A DNA stretch of 64,000 nucleotides from CALROG01 sp943369755 (GCA_943369755.1 CALROG020000001.1:62001-126000), one strand, 5' to 3'. Positions 31,613 through 41,068 are shown, counted from the stretch's first letter. Numbers and translations are program-made. The notes: generated by a model from the sequence alone, not told the origin.

Positions 31613-32548
31613 TCAGGCCCAGGGCGGCAGGGGCTCGTCGCGCAACTGCCCGCGCAGTTGCAGGTAGTCGGGCACCACGGTGCGCACCGTGTCCCAAAAG
31701 CGCGGGCTGTGGTCCATCACGCGCAGGTGGCTCAGCTCATGGGCCACCACATAGTCAATCACCGACTGCTTGAAGTGAATCAAGCGCCAGTTCAGACGGA
31801 TCGAGCCGTCGGCACTGGCGCTGCCCCAACGGGTGCCGGCGCTGGACAGGCTGAGCTTGTGCCAGTGCACGCCCAGTTGCGGCGCAAAGTGATCAAGCCG
31901 CTCGGTGAACACGCGCTTGGCCTGGCGCATCAGCCAGGCTTGCACCGCGTCGCGAATCTGCTCGGGCGTGGCGCTGTGCGGCAGCCCCACATGCAGCGTC
32001 AGGCGCGGCACACCAGGCAACGCCTGCGCGTCACTGTTGAGCACCGCACCCACGGCGTCAAAGCCATGGCGCGGGTCCAGCACCACGATCACGCTGTCAC
32101 CAAGAAAGGCCAGCGTGGTGCCGTCCTTCCATTCAATGCGGGCAGAGGCCATTTTTTTCTGGCGGGCCTGCACCTCGGCCAGTTTCTGAACAATCCAGCC
32201 GGCTTTTTCACGCACGGCGGCGTCAATCTCGTAAAGCGGTACCCACTTGGGCGCGCTCACCACCAGGCCATCGGGCCCCACCACAAAGCCGATGGTGCGG
32301 CGCTTGCCGCGGCGAAACTCATACGCCACATGGGTACCGGCCAGCAAGGCCTCGCGGCTGGCACGCGGGTGGCGAAAGCTGGCAGGGTTAATCAGCTGGT
32401 CCAGCCGCTCAGCAGGGGCGGCGTTCGCCGGCACCGGCGTTGCTATATTTTTTATAGTGGGTGACGCAGTATCCGTGAGGGCTACAGGCACATTTGGCAC
32501 TTGCTCCGGGGCAAAAAGATCAAGGGTGAGCTGAAGCAGGTTGCACAT
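31613..32548 (-). CDS. M48/YgjP-type metallopeptidase
   Basis: A 311-residue YgjP-like zinc peptidase (DUF45). The zinc site is H270-E271-L-S-H274 in V-V-A-H-E-L-S-H-L-R-V-M-D-H-S-P-R-F-W; the R-R-T-I-G-F-V-V strand and the region S-S-A-G-T-R-W-G-S-A-S near residue 240 are family features. The N-terminal 60 residues are variable, and residues 20-36 are encoded by a copy of the dispersed repeat (32440-32490). It is the last gene of the glyQ-glyS-gmhB-plsC run. Cytoplasmic; biological target unknown. Confidence 0.85.
   Translation of the reverse strand: MCNLLQLTLDLFAPEQVPNVPVALTDTASPTIKNIATPVPANAAPAERLDQLINPASFRHPRASREALLAGTHVAYEFRRGKRRTIGFVVGPDGLVVSAPKWVPLYEIDAAVREKAGWIVQKLAEVQARQKKMASARIEWKDGTTLAFLGDSVIVVLDPRHGFDAVGAVLNSDAQALPGVPRLTLHVGLPHSATPEQIRDAVQAWLMRQAKRVFTERLDHFAPQLGVHWHKLSLSSAGTRWGSASADGSIRLNWRLIHFKQSVIDYVVAHELSHLRVMDHSPRFWDTVRTVVPDYLQLRGQLRDEPLPPWA
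32440..32490 (+). repeat. Dispersed palindromic repeat, copy 3 (inside the M48-type gene)
   Basis: On the plus strand: TTGCTATATTTTTTATAGTG, then GGTGACGCAGTATCCGTGAG, ending GGCTACAGGC. It matches copy 2 over its whole length. The host gene reads it on the opposite strand as ...S-P-T-I-K-N-I-A-T-P..., the same reading frame used in copy 6 (A-A-I-K-I-I-A). Confidence 0.8.
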
Positions 32549-32559
32549 GAACAGGCAGT

Positions 32560-33294
32560 CTAGCGGTAAGCGTCGGGGTCCAGCCGGCGCATTTCAGCTT
32601 CGATCCAGGCCTCGACCTCGCGCATCAGCTCATCGGGCTCGCGGCCTGCGCTGGCAATCGGTTTGCCAATCGACACGTCCACCACGCCGGGCCGTTTGAT
32701 GAAGGCCCTGCGGGGCCAGCACTTGGCCGATGAAACGGCGATTGGAATCACTGGCGCGCCTGTCTCAATGGCCAGCCGGGTGCCACCGCTCTTGTACTGG
32801 CCTTTCTGTCCGCGTGCAATTCGCGTGCCCTCGGGGAACATGATGATCCAGATGCCCTGGGCCAGCAGGGCTTTGCCCTGCACCACCACTTTGCTGAAGG
32901 CCTGGGCGCGCTGGCGCCGGTCAATATGGATCATGTCCAGCCGACCCATGGCCCAGCCGAAGAACGGCACGTACAGCAACTCTTTCTTGAAGACATAGGC
33001 CAGCGGGTGCGGCATGATGGTCGGCATCAAGAAGGTCTCGTAGGTGGACTGGTGCTTGACCAGCAGGATGGCCGGGCTTTTGGCCCCCAGCGGCAGGTTG
33101 TCCCACCCGGTAATGCGGTGCTCAATGCCCAGAATCAGCCGGGCCCCGCCCATGGCCCAACCCAGCCAGCGTGCCGCCATCCAGTACAGCGGGATGCCGC
33201 GACGCCAAAGAGAAGCCACCAGCATGATGATGCCCCACGGCATCACCGTCACCAGCATCCAGAGCATGTGGGCAACCGAGCGGATCAACGCCAT
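32560..33294 (-). CDS. plsC: 1-acyl-sn-glycerol-3-phosphate acyltransferase
   Basis: A 244-residue membrane-bound acyltransferase that makes phosphatidic acid from lysophosphatidic acid. The HX4D block appears as V-K-H-Q-S-T-Y-E-T near residue 78, with Glu in place of Asp, the usual form in Betaproteobacteria, and F-P-E-G-T-R near 153 binds the glycerol phosphate. An N-terminal hydrophobic stretch (residues 5-35) anchors it to the inner membrane. It starts three bases after gmhB. Confidence 0.9.
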   Translation of the reverse strand: MALIRSVAHMLWMLVTVMPWGIIMLVASLWRRGIPLYWMAARWLGWAMGGARLILGIEHRITGWDNLPLGAKSPAILLVKHQSTYETFLMPTIMPHPLAYVFKKELLYVPFFGWAMGRLDMIHIDRRQRAQAFSKVVVQGKALLAQGIWIIMFPEGTRIARGQKGQYKSGGTRLAIETGAPVIPIAVSSAKCWPRRAFIKRPGVVDVSIGKPIASAGREPDELMREVEAWIEAEMRRLDPDAYR

Positions 33295-33297
33295 AAC

Positions 33298-33867
33298 TCA
33301 GACTGTGGCCTTGGGTGTGGGGACGCGCGTGAGCAGAAATTCAGCAAACGCGCCCAGGTCTTCATGCACCACCGTGCCGCCGGGAAAGGTGCCTGGTAAA
33401 GCTTGGCCACGGTACTGCGCGCTCTTGCCGGTCAGCACCAGGTGCGGCTCGCAACCCACTGCGGCACCGGCCTGCAGGTCGCGCTGGCTGTCGCCCACGG
33501 CGGGAACGCCCTTGAGCTCGATGCCGTAGCGCTCGCCAATCTGCTCGAACAGGCCGGGCAGCGGCTTGCGGCAGTTGCAAACCTCGTCGGGGCTGTGCGG
33601 GCAATAGAACACTGCGTCAATGCGCCCGCCCTCGCCGGCCAGCAGCTTGTGCATCTTGGCGTGCATGGCGTTGAGCGCCGCCACGTCAAACAGGCCGCGC
33701 CCCAGCCCCGACTGGTTGGACGCCACCACCACATGCCAACCCGCGTGGTTCAGCCGCGCAATTGCCTTGAACGCACCAGGCAGCGGCCGCCATTCATCGG
33801 GCGACTTGACGTAGTCGTCGCTGTCGGCGTTGATGGTGCCGTCGCGGTCAAGGATGACGAGCTTCAT
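33298..33867 (-). CDS. gmhB: D-glycero-beta-D-manno-heptose-1,7-bisphosphate 7-phosphatase
   Basis: A 189-residue HAD phosphatase for lipopolysaccharide heptose synthesis. Motif I is I-L-D-R-D-G-T-I-N (nucleophile Asp7), V-V-A-S-N-Q-S-G-L-G-R-G near 50-61 is motif II, and the zinc loop C-P-H-S-P-D-E-V-C-N-C-R-K-P near 90-103 is specific to GmhB. It overlaps glyS by four bases and is followed at once by plsC, a common order in Burkholderiales. Confidence 0.93.
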   Translation of the reverse strand: MKLVILDRDGTINADSDDYVKSPDEWRPLPGAFKAIARLNHAGWHVVVASNQSGLGRGLFDVAALNAMHAKMHKLLAGEGGRIDAVFYCPHSPDEVCNCRKPLPGLFEQIGERYGIELKGVPAVGDSQRDLQAGAAVGCEPHLVLTGKSAQYRGQALPGTFPGGTVVHEDLGAFAEFLLTRVPTPKATV

Positions 33868-35984
33868 GTGGCCAGCCGGGACAGGTCGGCCACACGGTTC
33901 ATGGCGGTGTGCAGCACCGACAGCAGGCCCAGGCGATTCAACCGCAGGTCCAGTTGCTCGGCGTTGACCATCACCCCGTCAAAGAAGGCATCTACCGGCG
34001 CGCGCAGCGCGGCCAGTGCCTGTAGCGAGCCGGTGTAGTCGCCCGCCTCGAACTTCGCGTCAGCCTGCGGTGCCACCTGCTTCATGGCGGCGTACAGGGC
34101 TTTCTCGGCGTCTTCCTGCAGCAAGACATCGCTGACATGGGCGTGCACCTTGTCGCCTTTTTTCAGGATGTTGCCAATGCGCTTGTTGGCCGCCGCCAGT
34201 GCGGATGCCTCGGGCAGCGCAGCAAAGGCACGCACGGCAGCCAGGCGGCGCGTCACGTCGCCCAGGCGCTGCGGGTGCAGGGCCAGCACCGCGTCCACCT
34301 CCTGCGCGCTGTAGCCCTGCTCGCGCAGGCTGCCGGCCAGGCGGTCGTCAATGAATTCGGTCAACAGCGCCACGGTGTCGGGCGCCGCCTGCGGGAACAG
34401 GCCCACGGCCTCTGCCAGCAGTTCGGCCAGCGACAGCGGCAGGTCTTTTTCCACCAGCATGCGCACGATACCGAGCGCGTGGCGACGCAGCGCAAACGGG
34501 TCCTTGTCGCCGGTGGGCAACTGGCCAATGGCGAACAGGCCGGCCAGCGTTTCCAGCTTGTCAGCCAGCGCCACCACCACGCCGGTGGCGCTGCGCGGCA
34601 GCGCGTCCCCGGCAAAGCGCGGCTTGTAGTGGTCTTCAATCGCGTCGGCCACCTCGTCACCCAGGCCGTCATTGAGCGCGTAGTAACGGCCCATGGTGCC
34701 CTGCAGCTCCGGGAACTCGCCCACCATGTCGGTCAGCAGGTCGGCCTTGGCCAGTTGCGCGGCCTGGTCAGCACGACGCGCCAACGCGTCGTCGCTCAAC
34801 AACCCGCCGATCACGCCAGCCAGCGCCCGCACCCGCTCCACCCGCTCGCCCTGGGTGCCCAGCTTGTTGTGATAGACCACCTTGGCCAGCCCCGCCACGC
34901 GGGATTCGAGCGTCTTCTTGCGGTCCTGGTCAAAGAAGAATTTGGCGTCCGCCAGGCGCGGGCGCACCACGCGCTCGTTGCCTTGAACCACCGCGCTCGG
35001 GTCATCAGGGGTGATGTTGCTGACCACCAGGAACTGGTGGGTCAGCTTGCCCGCAGCGTCCAGCAACGGAAAGTACTTCTGGTTGGCCTTCATCGTGAGG
35101 ATGAGGCACTCTTGCGGCACCGCCAGAAACTGCTTTTCAAACTCGCACACCAGCACGTTGGGGCGTTCGACCAGCGCGGTTACTTCATCCAGCAGCGCGT
35201 CGTCTTCAATGGCTCGCGCGCCCCCGCCGACCTTGGCTGCCGCAGCAACCAGCTGGCGCGCAATTTCGGCTTTGCGCTGCGCAAAACTGGCGATCACCGC
35301 ACCGTCTTTGGCCAGTGTTGCGGCGTAGTCATCGGCGTGCCTCAACAGCACCGGCGACACCGCCGCTTCAAAGCGATGGCCCTGGGTGCTGTTGCCTGCG
35401 TGCAGGCCCAGCGCCTGAACCGGCACCACCGCGGTGCCAAGCATGGCCACCAGCGAATGTGCGGGGCGGACAAAGCTCACGCTGCTCCAGCCGGGCAACT
35501 CGCAGCCACTTTCAAGCTGATAGCTCATGACCTTGGGGATCGGTAGCTTGGCGAGGCTCTCCAGCAGGGCCTTTTGCAGGCCTTCGGCCAGCGTCGCGCC
35601 CTTGACCGTGCTGTCGTAAAACAGCGCCTCAGCCTTGCCGTCCATGGCGCGTTTCAAGCCCGGCACAGCCGCTGCAGTGGCCCCCAGCGCCTGCAATTTC
35701 TTCAGCAGCGCGGGCGTGGCGCTACCTGCAGCGTCCAGCCCCACACTGACCGGCATGAGTTTTTGAGACACGGCCTTGTCGGGTGCCTGCACCGCCACCG
35801 CAGTGATATGCGCAGCCAGTCGGCGCGGCGAGGCAAAGCTGGTGAGCGTCGAGTCAGCCACGGCCAGGCCCTGGGCCTTGAGCTGCTCGAACAGCACACC
35901 TGCGAACGCGTCTCCCAGCTTCCTGAGCGCCTTGGGCGGCAGCTCTTCCACAAACAGTTCAACAAGAAGGTTTTGTGCGGTCAT
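33864..35984 (-). CDS. glyS: Glycine--tRNA ligase beta subunit
   Basis: The 706-residue tRNA-binding subunit of the alpha2-beta2 bacterial glycyl-tRNA synthetase. It begins L-L-V-E-L-F-V-E-E-L-P-P-K-A-L, the family start, and contains Q-E-C-L-I-L-T-M-K-A-N-Q-K-Y-F-P, G-E-F-P-E-L-Q-G-T-M-G-R-Y-Y-A, and D-P-F-A-L-R-R-H-A-L-G-I in order, all diagnostic. ATG 35984 is chosen since an earlier in-frame start overlaps glyQ and adds unrelated residues. It starts five bases after glyQ. Confidence 0.97.
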   Translation of the reverse strand: MTAQNLLVELFVEELPPKALRKLGDAFAGVLFEQLKAQGLAVADSTLTSFASPRRLAAHITAVAVQAPDKAVSQKLMPVSVGLDAAGSATPALLKKLQALGATAAAVPGLKRAMDGKAEALFYDSTVKGATLAEGLQKALLESLAKLPIPKVMSYQLESGCELPGWSSVSFVRPAHSLVAMLGTAVVPVQALGLHAGNSTQGHRFEAAVSPVLLRHADDYAATLAKDGAVIASFAQRKAEIARQLVAAAAKVGGGARAIEDDALLDEVTALVERPNVLVCEFEKQFLAVPQECLILTMKANQKYFPLLDAAGKLTHQFLVVSNITPDDPSAVVQGNERVVRPRLADAKFFFDQDRKKTLESRVAGLAKVVYHNKLGTQGERVERVRALAGVIGGLLSDDALARRADQAAQLAKADLLTDMVGEFPELQGTMGRYYALNDGLGDEVADAIEDHYKPRFAGDALPRSATGVVVALADKLETLAGLFAIGQLPTGDKDPFALRRHALGIVRMLVEKDLPLSLAELLAEAVGLFPQAAPDTVALLTEFIDDRLAGSLREQGYSAQEVDAVLALHPQRLGDVTRRLAAVRAFAALPEASALAAANKRIGNILKKGDKVHAHVSDVLLQEDAEKALYAAMKQVAPQADAKFEAGDYTGSLQALAALRAPVDAFFDGVMVNAEQLDLRLNRLGLLSVLHTAMNRVADLSRLAT

Positions 35985-35989
35985 TTTCT

Positions 35990-36895
35990 TTACCCAACCT
36001 TCTTCGCCATTTGTTCCACCCACTCGCGCGGCGCCATGGGGAACCCCAGGCGTTCGCGGCTGTCGTAGTAGCTTTGCGCCACGCCACGTGCCAGGTTGCG
36101 GATGCGGCCAATGTAGGCGGCACGTTCGGTCACGCTGATGGCACCGCGCGCGTCCAGCAAATTGAAGCTGTGCGCGGCTTTCAGCACCTGCTCATAGGCA
36201 GGCAGGGCCAGTTGCTGTTCCATCAGGTACTTGGCCTGCTTTTCATGGGCATTGAAGGCTGTGAACAAAAAGTCGGCGTCGCTGTGTTCAAAGTTGTAGG
36301 CGCTCTGCTCTTTTTCGTTCTGAAGGTAAACGTCGCCATAGCTCATGCTTTCGGTCCACTTCAGGTCATAGACGTTGTCCACGCCCTGCAAATACATGGC
36401 CAGGCGCTCCAGCCCGTAGGTGATCTCGCCGGTGATGGGCTTGCAGTCGATGCCGCCGACCTGCTGAAAGTAGGTGAACTGGGTGACCTCCATGCCATTG
36501 AGCCAGACCTCCCAGCCCAGGCCCCAGGCTCCCAGGGTGGGGTTCTCCCAGTCGTCTTCGACAAAGCGGATGTCGTTCTTCTTCAGATCAAAGCCGAGCG
36601 CCTGCAGCGACCCAAGGTACAGCTCCAGAATGTTGCTGGGCGCGGGCTTGAGCACCACCTGGTATTGGTAGTAGTGCTGCAGGCGGTTGGGGTTCTGGCC
36701 ATAGCGCCCGTCCTTGGGGCGACGGCTTGGTTGCACATAGGCGGCCTTCCAGGGCTCGGGGCCCAGGGCGCGCAAAAAGGTGGCGGTGTGGCTGGTGCCG
36801 GCACCCACTTCCATGTCGTAAGGCTGCAGCAGTGCGCAGCCCTGGGCGTCCCAGTACGACTGCAGCTTGAGAATGATTTGTTGAAATGTGAGCAT
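35990..36895 (-). CDS. glyQ: Glycine--tRNA ligase alpha subunit
   Basis: The 301-residue catalytic subunit of the heterotetrameric class II enzyme. M-L-T-F-Q-Q-I-I-L-K-L-Q-S-Y-W, D-M-E-V-G-A-G-T-S-H-T-A-T-F-L-R-A-L-G-P, Y-V-Q-P-S-R-R-P-K-D-G-R-Y-G-Q-N-P-N-R and the E-D-D-W-E-N-P-T-L-G-A-W-G-L-G-W-E-V segment are family signatures, the second and third around the ATP/glycine site. The ATG at 36895 gives the exact family start. First gene of the run glyQ-glyS-gmhB-plsC. Confidence 0.97.
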   Translation of the reverse strand: MLTFQQIILKLQSYWDAQGCALLQPYDMEVGAGTSHTATFLRALGPEPWKAAYVQPSRRPKDGRYGQNPNRLQHYYQYQVVLKPAPSNILELYLGSLQALGFDLKKNDIRFVEDDWENPTLGAWGLGWEVWLNGMEVTQFTYFQQVGGIDCKPITGEITYGLERLAMYLQGVDNVYDLKWTESMSYGDVYLQNEKEQSAYNFEHSDADFLFTAFNAHEKQAKYLMEQQLALPAYEQVLKAAHSFNLLDARGAISVTERAAYIGRIRNLARGVAQSYYDSRERLGFPMAPREWVEQMAKKVG

Positions 36896-37005
36896 GGGTT
36901 GAAAAAAGCCGGAGCAGGCCCGGCCCCGACATAAGCAGCGCAAATCCGCGTGAACCCGCGTAAACCCTTGATTTTACGGGCCAATTGCCGGTTTAACCTT
37001 TGACC

Positions 37006-37887
37006 ATGACCACCCAACAACTGATTCTGAGCCTGGTGCTGGCAACCATGGTGTTTTCTGTGGCGCTGGAGCTGAAGATCGACGACTTTCGCCGGGTGTC
37101 GCAAGGCCCGAAAGCGGTGGTTGCCGGGCTGATTCCGCAGTTCATTTTGCTGCCGGTGGGCACCTGGGCGGCGACGATGGTGCTGGACCTGCCGCCCAAC
37201 ATTGAGGCCGCCATGATTCTGGTGGCCTCTTGTCCCGGTGGCTCGTTGAGCAACGTTATCACCCACTTCGGGCGCGGCAACACCGCGCTGTCGGTGAGCG
37301 TGTCGGCGGTAGCCAGCCTGATTGCGCTGGTAGCCACACCCTTCAACTTCGCCTGGATGGTGGCGGCCAACCCGGCCACCGCCGGCTGGCTGCGCACACT
37401 GGACATCGACCCCTCGGCCATATGGGTCAGCCTGTTGCTGTTGCTGGCCGTGCCAATGGCACTGGGGCTGCTGTTTTCACACCGGCTGCCCGCGTTGACC
37501 ACCAAAATCCAGAAACCGCTGGCCAACTTTTCGCTGTTTGCCTTGTTCGCGTTCATTGTGCTGGGGCTGATCAAAGAGCGTCAGTTGCTGACGCTGGGCC
37601 TGCTGCCCACGCTGGGCATTGTGATCTTGCACAACGCCAGTGGCCTGCTGTTCGGCTACCTGACCAGTCTGGCCATGGGCGTCACCAAGCGTGACCGCCG
37701 TGCCGTGATGATCGAAGGCGGCATGCAGAACTCCGGCCTGGCTTTGGGCATCATCGCGGTGCAGTTCAACAGCGACCTGGGGATGGTGGTCATCGCCAGT
37801 CTCTGGGGCATCTGGCACATCGTCAGCGGGCTGGGTTGCGCGCTGTGGTGGCGACGCACAGACGCGCGTTCAGCGGCGGCGACGTAG
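37006..37887 (+). CDS. Bile acid:sodium symporter (BASS) family transporter
   Basis: A 293-residue inner-membrane carrier with about nine to ten hydrophobic segments. A-S-C-P-G-G-S-L-S-N-V-I-T near residue 74 and E-G-G-M-Q-N-S-G-L-A-L near 238 are the two discontinuous helix motifs that bind sodium in this family. Bacterial BASS proteins import organic acids such as pantoate or pyruvate; the substrate here is unknown. The ATG at 37006 is used; a TTG six bases earlier is possible. Its 3' end overlaps lnt (convergent) by 18 bases. Confidence 0.9.
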   Translation: MTTQQLILSLVLATMVFSVALELKIDDFRRVSQGPKAVVAGLIPQFILLPVGTWAATMVLDLPPNIEAAMILVASCPGGSLSNVITHFGRGNTALSVSVSAVASLIALVATPFNFAWMVAANPATAGWLRTLDIDPSAIWVSLLLLLAVPMALGLLFSHRLPALTTKIQKPLANFSLFALFAFIVLGLIKERQLLTLGLLPTLGIVILHNASGLLFGYLTSLAMGVTKRDRRAVMIEGGMQNSGLALGIIAVQFNSDLGMVVIASLWGIWHIVSGLGCALWWRRTDARSAAAT

Positions 37888-39375
37888 CCAGGCAAGCCCC
37901 AGCACCAACCCGCCGAGACTCCACAGCGGCCACAGGCCAAGACGCGACACCCACCAGGCATACGGCGTGGTGCCGGTGCGGCCTTCTACTGTGCCCACCA
38001 AAACACCCCGGGTGTGACGCGGCAAACTGTGGGTGACCTCGCCACGGTGGTTGATGATCACGGTGGCACCGGTGTTGGTGGCGCGGATCATCGGGCGCTC
38101 AAACTCGATCGCCCGCATCCGGCTGATCAGCAAATGCTGGTCGATTGCCAGGCTGTTGCCAAACCAGCCAATGTTGCTGACGTTGACAAATATGGTGGGC
38201 GCACTGGCTTCGTCGGCAAAGCGCGCGCCCAGCTCTTCGCCAAACAGGTCTTCGTAGCAAATGTTCGGCGCAAGGCGCTGGCCCTGCCATTCAAAGGAAG
38301 GCTGGCCCACTGCACCGCGGTTGAAGTCACCCAAGGGGATGTTCATCATCTCGGTGAACCAGCGAAAGAACGGCGGAATGAATTCGCCAAACGGCACCAG
38401 GTGGTGCTTGTCGTACTGGTACACCACAGCACCGGGCTTCAGGCCCACCACGGAATTGGTGTAGCCGCTGGTAAAACTGCCCAGCGGAATGCCCAGCAGC
38501 GCAGCTTGTCCGCCCGCTGCAAAGCGGGTGCGCAGCGCGTCCCAGTAGCCGGGGGGCAGCTGCTGGGGCAGCAGGGGCAGGGCGGTTTCCGGGGCCACCA
38601 CCAGGCTGGCCTTGGCAGCCTGCAACTGGTCGGCATACCAGCGCAAGGCCAGTGGGACGCCGGTGCCCGGCTGGAACTTTTCGTCCTGCGCAACGTTGCC
38701 TTGCAGCAAGGCAACGTCAAGTACCCCGGCGCTGCGGCTGGCCGCGGCATTACCCATTTGCGCCACCGACGGCAACGCAAGCACTGCCAGCAAGGCCAGC
38801 CGCTGCCAGCGGCCGCATTGCAGCAGCCGTGGCAAGGTGGCGGCAATCCACGCGGCCACCGCGCCCAGGCCGTAAGAGCCAATCCAGGGCGCATAGCCTG
38901 CCAGCGGGCCGTCCAGCTGCGCGTAACCCACCGCGCCCCAGGGGAAGCCGGTGAACCAGCGCGCGCGGGCCAGCTCCGCCAAACTCCAGGCCGCTACAAA
39001 AATGATAGTGGCCCACGCATTCTGGGTGCGGGCCAGGGCCACAAATGCCCCGCATGAAAGGGCGCAATACAAGGCCAGAAAGGCAGCCAGGCCCAGCACC
39101 GCCAATACTGCCAGCGGCGCGGCCAGGCCACCGTAGACATGCAGGGAAATGAACAGCCACCACCAGGTGCCGGTGAGCCACGCAGTCGCAAAGGCCCAGC
39201 CCAGCAACAGGCCGCGCTGCCAGGTGGGCGCATGTTGCAGCAGACCCACCAGCACGGCCAGCGAAAGGATCTGAAGCCACCACAGCGGCTGCCCGTCCCA
39301 CGGCGCAGCCTGCGCCAGCGCTTGAGCCGCGCCTGCCAGCAAGGCGATGAAGAAGGGGAGCAAACGCGCGAGCAA
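37870..39375 (-). CDS. lnt: Apolipoprotein N-acyltransferase
   Basis: The 501-residue inner-membrane enzyme adds the third acyl chain to lipoproteins. Residues 1-210 form the membrane helices; the periplasmic nitrilase-like domain follows, with catalytic Glu in V-V-A-P-E-T-A-L-P, Lys in Y-D-K-H-H-L-V-P-F-G-E and Cys in N-I-C-Y-E-D-L-F-G. Part of helix 5 or 6 (A-T-I-I-F-V-A-A-W) is encoded by bases resembling the dispersed repeat. It starts five bases after corC, the usual order corC-lnt. Confidence 0.95.
   Translation of the reverse strand: MLARLLPFFIALLAGAAQALAQAAPWDGQPLWWLQILSLAVLVGLLQHAPTWQRGLLLGWAFATAWLTGTWWWLFISLHVYGGLAAPLAVLAVLGLAAFLALYCALSCGAFVALARTQNAWATIIFVAAWSLAELARARWFTGFPWGAVGYAQLDGPLAGYAPWIGSYGLGAVAAWIAATLPRLLQCGRWQRLALLAVLALPSVAQMGNAAASRSAGVLDVALLQGNVAQDEKFQPGTGVPLALRWYADQLQAAKASLVVAPETALPLLPQQLPPGYWDALRTRFAAGGQAALLGIPLGSFTSGYTNSVVGLKPGAVVYQYDKHHLVPFGEFIPPFFRWFTEMMNIPLGDFNRGAVGQPSFEWQGQRLAPNICYEDLFGEELGARFADEASAPTIFVNVSNIGWFGNSLAIDQHLLISRMRAIEFERPMIRATNTGATVIINHRGEVTHSLPRHTRGVLVGTVEGRTGTTPYAWWVSRLGLWPLWSLGGLVLGLAWLRRRR
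38991..39042 (+). repeat. Dispersed palindromic repeat, copy 4 (inside lnt)
   Basis: CCGCTACAAAAATGATAGTG followed by GCCCACGCATTCTGGGTGCG and GGCCAGGGCC aligns with copies 2 and 3 in length and spacing, with a weaker palindrome (GCTAC/GATAG). The encoded stretch A-T-I-I-F-V-A falls in a membrane helix that Lnt proteins generally have, so this could be a copy that was accommodated or chance resemblance. Confidence 0.5.
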
Positions 39376-39380
39376 ACGCG

Positions 39381-40259
39381 TCAGCCGGTTGCGTCTTTGT
39401 CCTCGACCGGCGACACCTTGAACCAGCGCACCGCGCCGCCCTTGGTGTGCAGCACCACGAAGTTGAGCCCGGCCAGCGTATGGTGCTCGCCGCGCTTGGG
39501 CACATGGCCCATTTCGTGGGCGATCAGGCCGCCAATGGTGTCAAAGGCACCCTCCCCGTCGGTGCGGTTCAGTGCCACGCCAAAAGCCTCGGCCACGCGT
39601 TCGATCGACGTGTCGCCACTGACCCGGTAGGTGCGGTCAGCCAGGCCAAAGATGTCGCCTTCGTCCTCGGCAATATCAAATTCGTCCTCGATCTCGCCCA
39701 CGATCTGTTCCAGCACGTCTTCAATGGTGATCAACCCCGCCACCCGGCCAAACTCGTCAATGGCAATGGCCAGGTGGTTGCGGTTGCCGCGGAACTCGCG
39801 CAGCAGGTCGTTCAGGCCCTTGCTTTCCGGCACAAACACGGCCGGGCGCAGCAGCGCGCGGATGTTCAGCTCAGGCGCCCGCTGCAGCTTGAGCAGGTCT
39901 TTGGCCATCAGGATGCCAATGATGTTCTCGCGCTCACCCTCGTACACCGGAAAGCGCGAGTGCGCGGTATCGATCACCAGGTGCAGCATGTCGTCAAACG
40001 GCGCGTCGATGTTGACCAGGTCCATTCGCGGCGCTGCCACCATCACGTCGCTGGCGGTTTGGTCGGCCATGCGCAGCACGCCTTCGAGCATGACGCGCGA
40101 CTCGGCCCCGATGACATCGTTGTCTTCGGCGTCGGCCAGGGTTTCGATCAGTTCAGCGCGCGAGTCGGGTCCGGGATGGATGAACTCGGCGATCTTTTGC
40201 AAAAAGGTGCGCTTGTCTTCCTTCTCGACAGAAGGGCGCGCAGGGTGAGGGTCGGACAC
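39381..40259 (-). CDS. corC: CorC-type protein with two CBS domains
   Basis: A 292-residue cytoplasmic protein: tandem CBS domains at about 70-190 (V-M-V-A-A-P-R-M-D-L-V-N-I and I-A-I-D-E-F-G-R-V-A-G-L-I-T-I-E-D-V-L-E), then the CorC_HlyC transporter-associated domain at about 205-285 ending in V-S-P-V-E-D. There is no DUF21 membrane region, so it is a soluble CorC, linked in enterics to magnesium and cobalt efflux. The adenine-binding I-T-I-E-D segment is intact. It sits directly before lnt. Confidence 0.92.
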   Translation of the reverse strand: MSDPHPARPSVEKEDKRTFLQKIAEFIHPGPDSRAELIETLADAEDNDVIGAESRVMLEGVLRMADQTASDVMVAAPRMDLVNIDAPFDDMLHLVIDTAHSRFPVYEGERENIIGILMAKDLLKLQRAPELNIRALLRPAVFVPESKGLNDLLREFRGNRNHLAIAIDEFGRVAGLITIEDVLEQIVGEIEDEFDIAEDEGDIFGLADRTYRVSGDTSIERVAEAFGVALNRTDGEGAFDTIGGLIAHEMGHVPKRGEHHTLAGLNFVVLHTKGGAVRWFKVSPVEDKDATG

Positions 40260-40327
40260 AGCTGCGGGTGCAGGACGTGCGGTGGTTGATAGGCCTCTAG
40301 GATAGCCGAATCACGTGGCGGCGAGCG

Positions 40328-41068
40328 CTAACGCGCCGTCTTGTCCAGCGCGTCGCGAACGCCGCGGCGGATTTCTTGCACCGCAGTCAGAAAATCCCAG
40401 AACTGCTTGGCCTGGACCTTGAGGCGGTAGTCGGTCTGCGCCAACTGCTCCTGCACCATTTCATCAACCCGGCTGTCCATGGTGGCAGGCAGCAGCCGCA
40501 GCCAGGCTTCGGTCTCGGAGCCGTCGCGTTCAATCAGCGCCCCGGCGTTACGGGCAATCTTGATCATGGCGGTGTTTTCGCTCAGCGCATGAATGAACAG
40601 CATGTCCACCCCCTCGTTGCGCGCATGCATGACGGCGCGGTCAAACAGGCGGGAGCCGTAGCCGCGCCCGCGCGCCAGCTTGACCACCGACACGCCGAAC
40701 TCGGCACACGACTTGTGCTGCGGGTCGCTCGCAAAGGCCAGGTGCGCCATGGCCAGCAGCTCCAGGCGGCGGTTGTAGATGCCGAAAATGTCGTCGCGGT
40801 CAAAGTCCAGGCCGTCGGCATAACGGCGGATCTGCTCGTCGTTGGCGGCGTAGCCAAAGCGCAGGTAACGGTCTTGCGCGTCAAGCGAAAGCAGGTGGTT
40901 GGCAATGCGCTCGCGGTGACCAGGCCCGAGCGACCGGATCGGCACCAGCACTGGAATTGGCTTGGCCACTTTGGGCCCCGCACCCGACTCCTCGCGGTTT
41001 TCCGGCGGGCGGAAGAACTCCTTGCCCGCGTCCAGCGATGCCTTGAGAAGGAGCTTGGTTTCGACCAT
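40328..41068 (-). CDS. GNAT-family N-acetyltransferase
   Basis: A 246-residue protein whose middle part (residues 45-190) is a GNAT acetyl-CoA-binding fold: V-S-V-V-K-L-A-R-G-R-G-Y-G-S-R-L-F near 125-141 is the pyrophosphate-binding motif A (R/Q-G-x-G-x-G/A). N- and C-terminal extensions (1-40 and 200-246) are charged and helical. The acceptor is unknown. It stands alone between the corC run and the Lrp gene. Confidence 0.82.
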   Translation of the reverse strand: MVETKLLLKASLDAGKEFFRPPENREESGAGPKVAKPIPVLVPIRSLGPGHRERIANHLLSLDAQDRYLRFGYAANDEQIRRYADGLDFDRDDIFGIYNRRLELLAMAHLAFASDPQHKSCAEFGVSVVKLARGRGYGSRLFDRAVMHARNEGVDMLFIHALSENTAMIKIARNAGALIERDGSETEAWLRLLPATMDSRVDEMVQEQLAQTDYRLKVQAKQFWDFLTAVQEIRRGVRDALDKTAR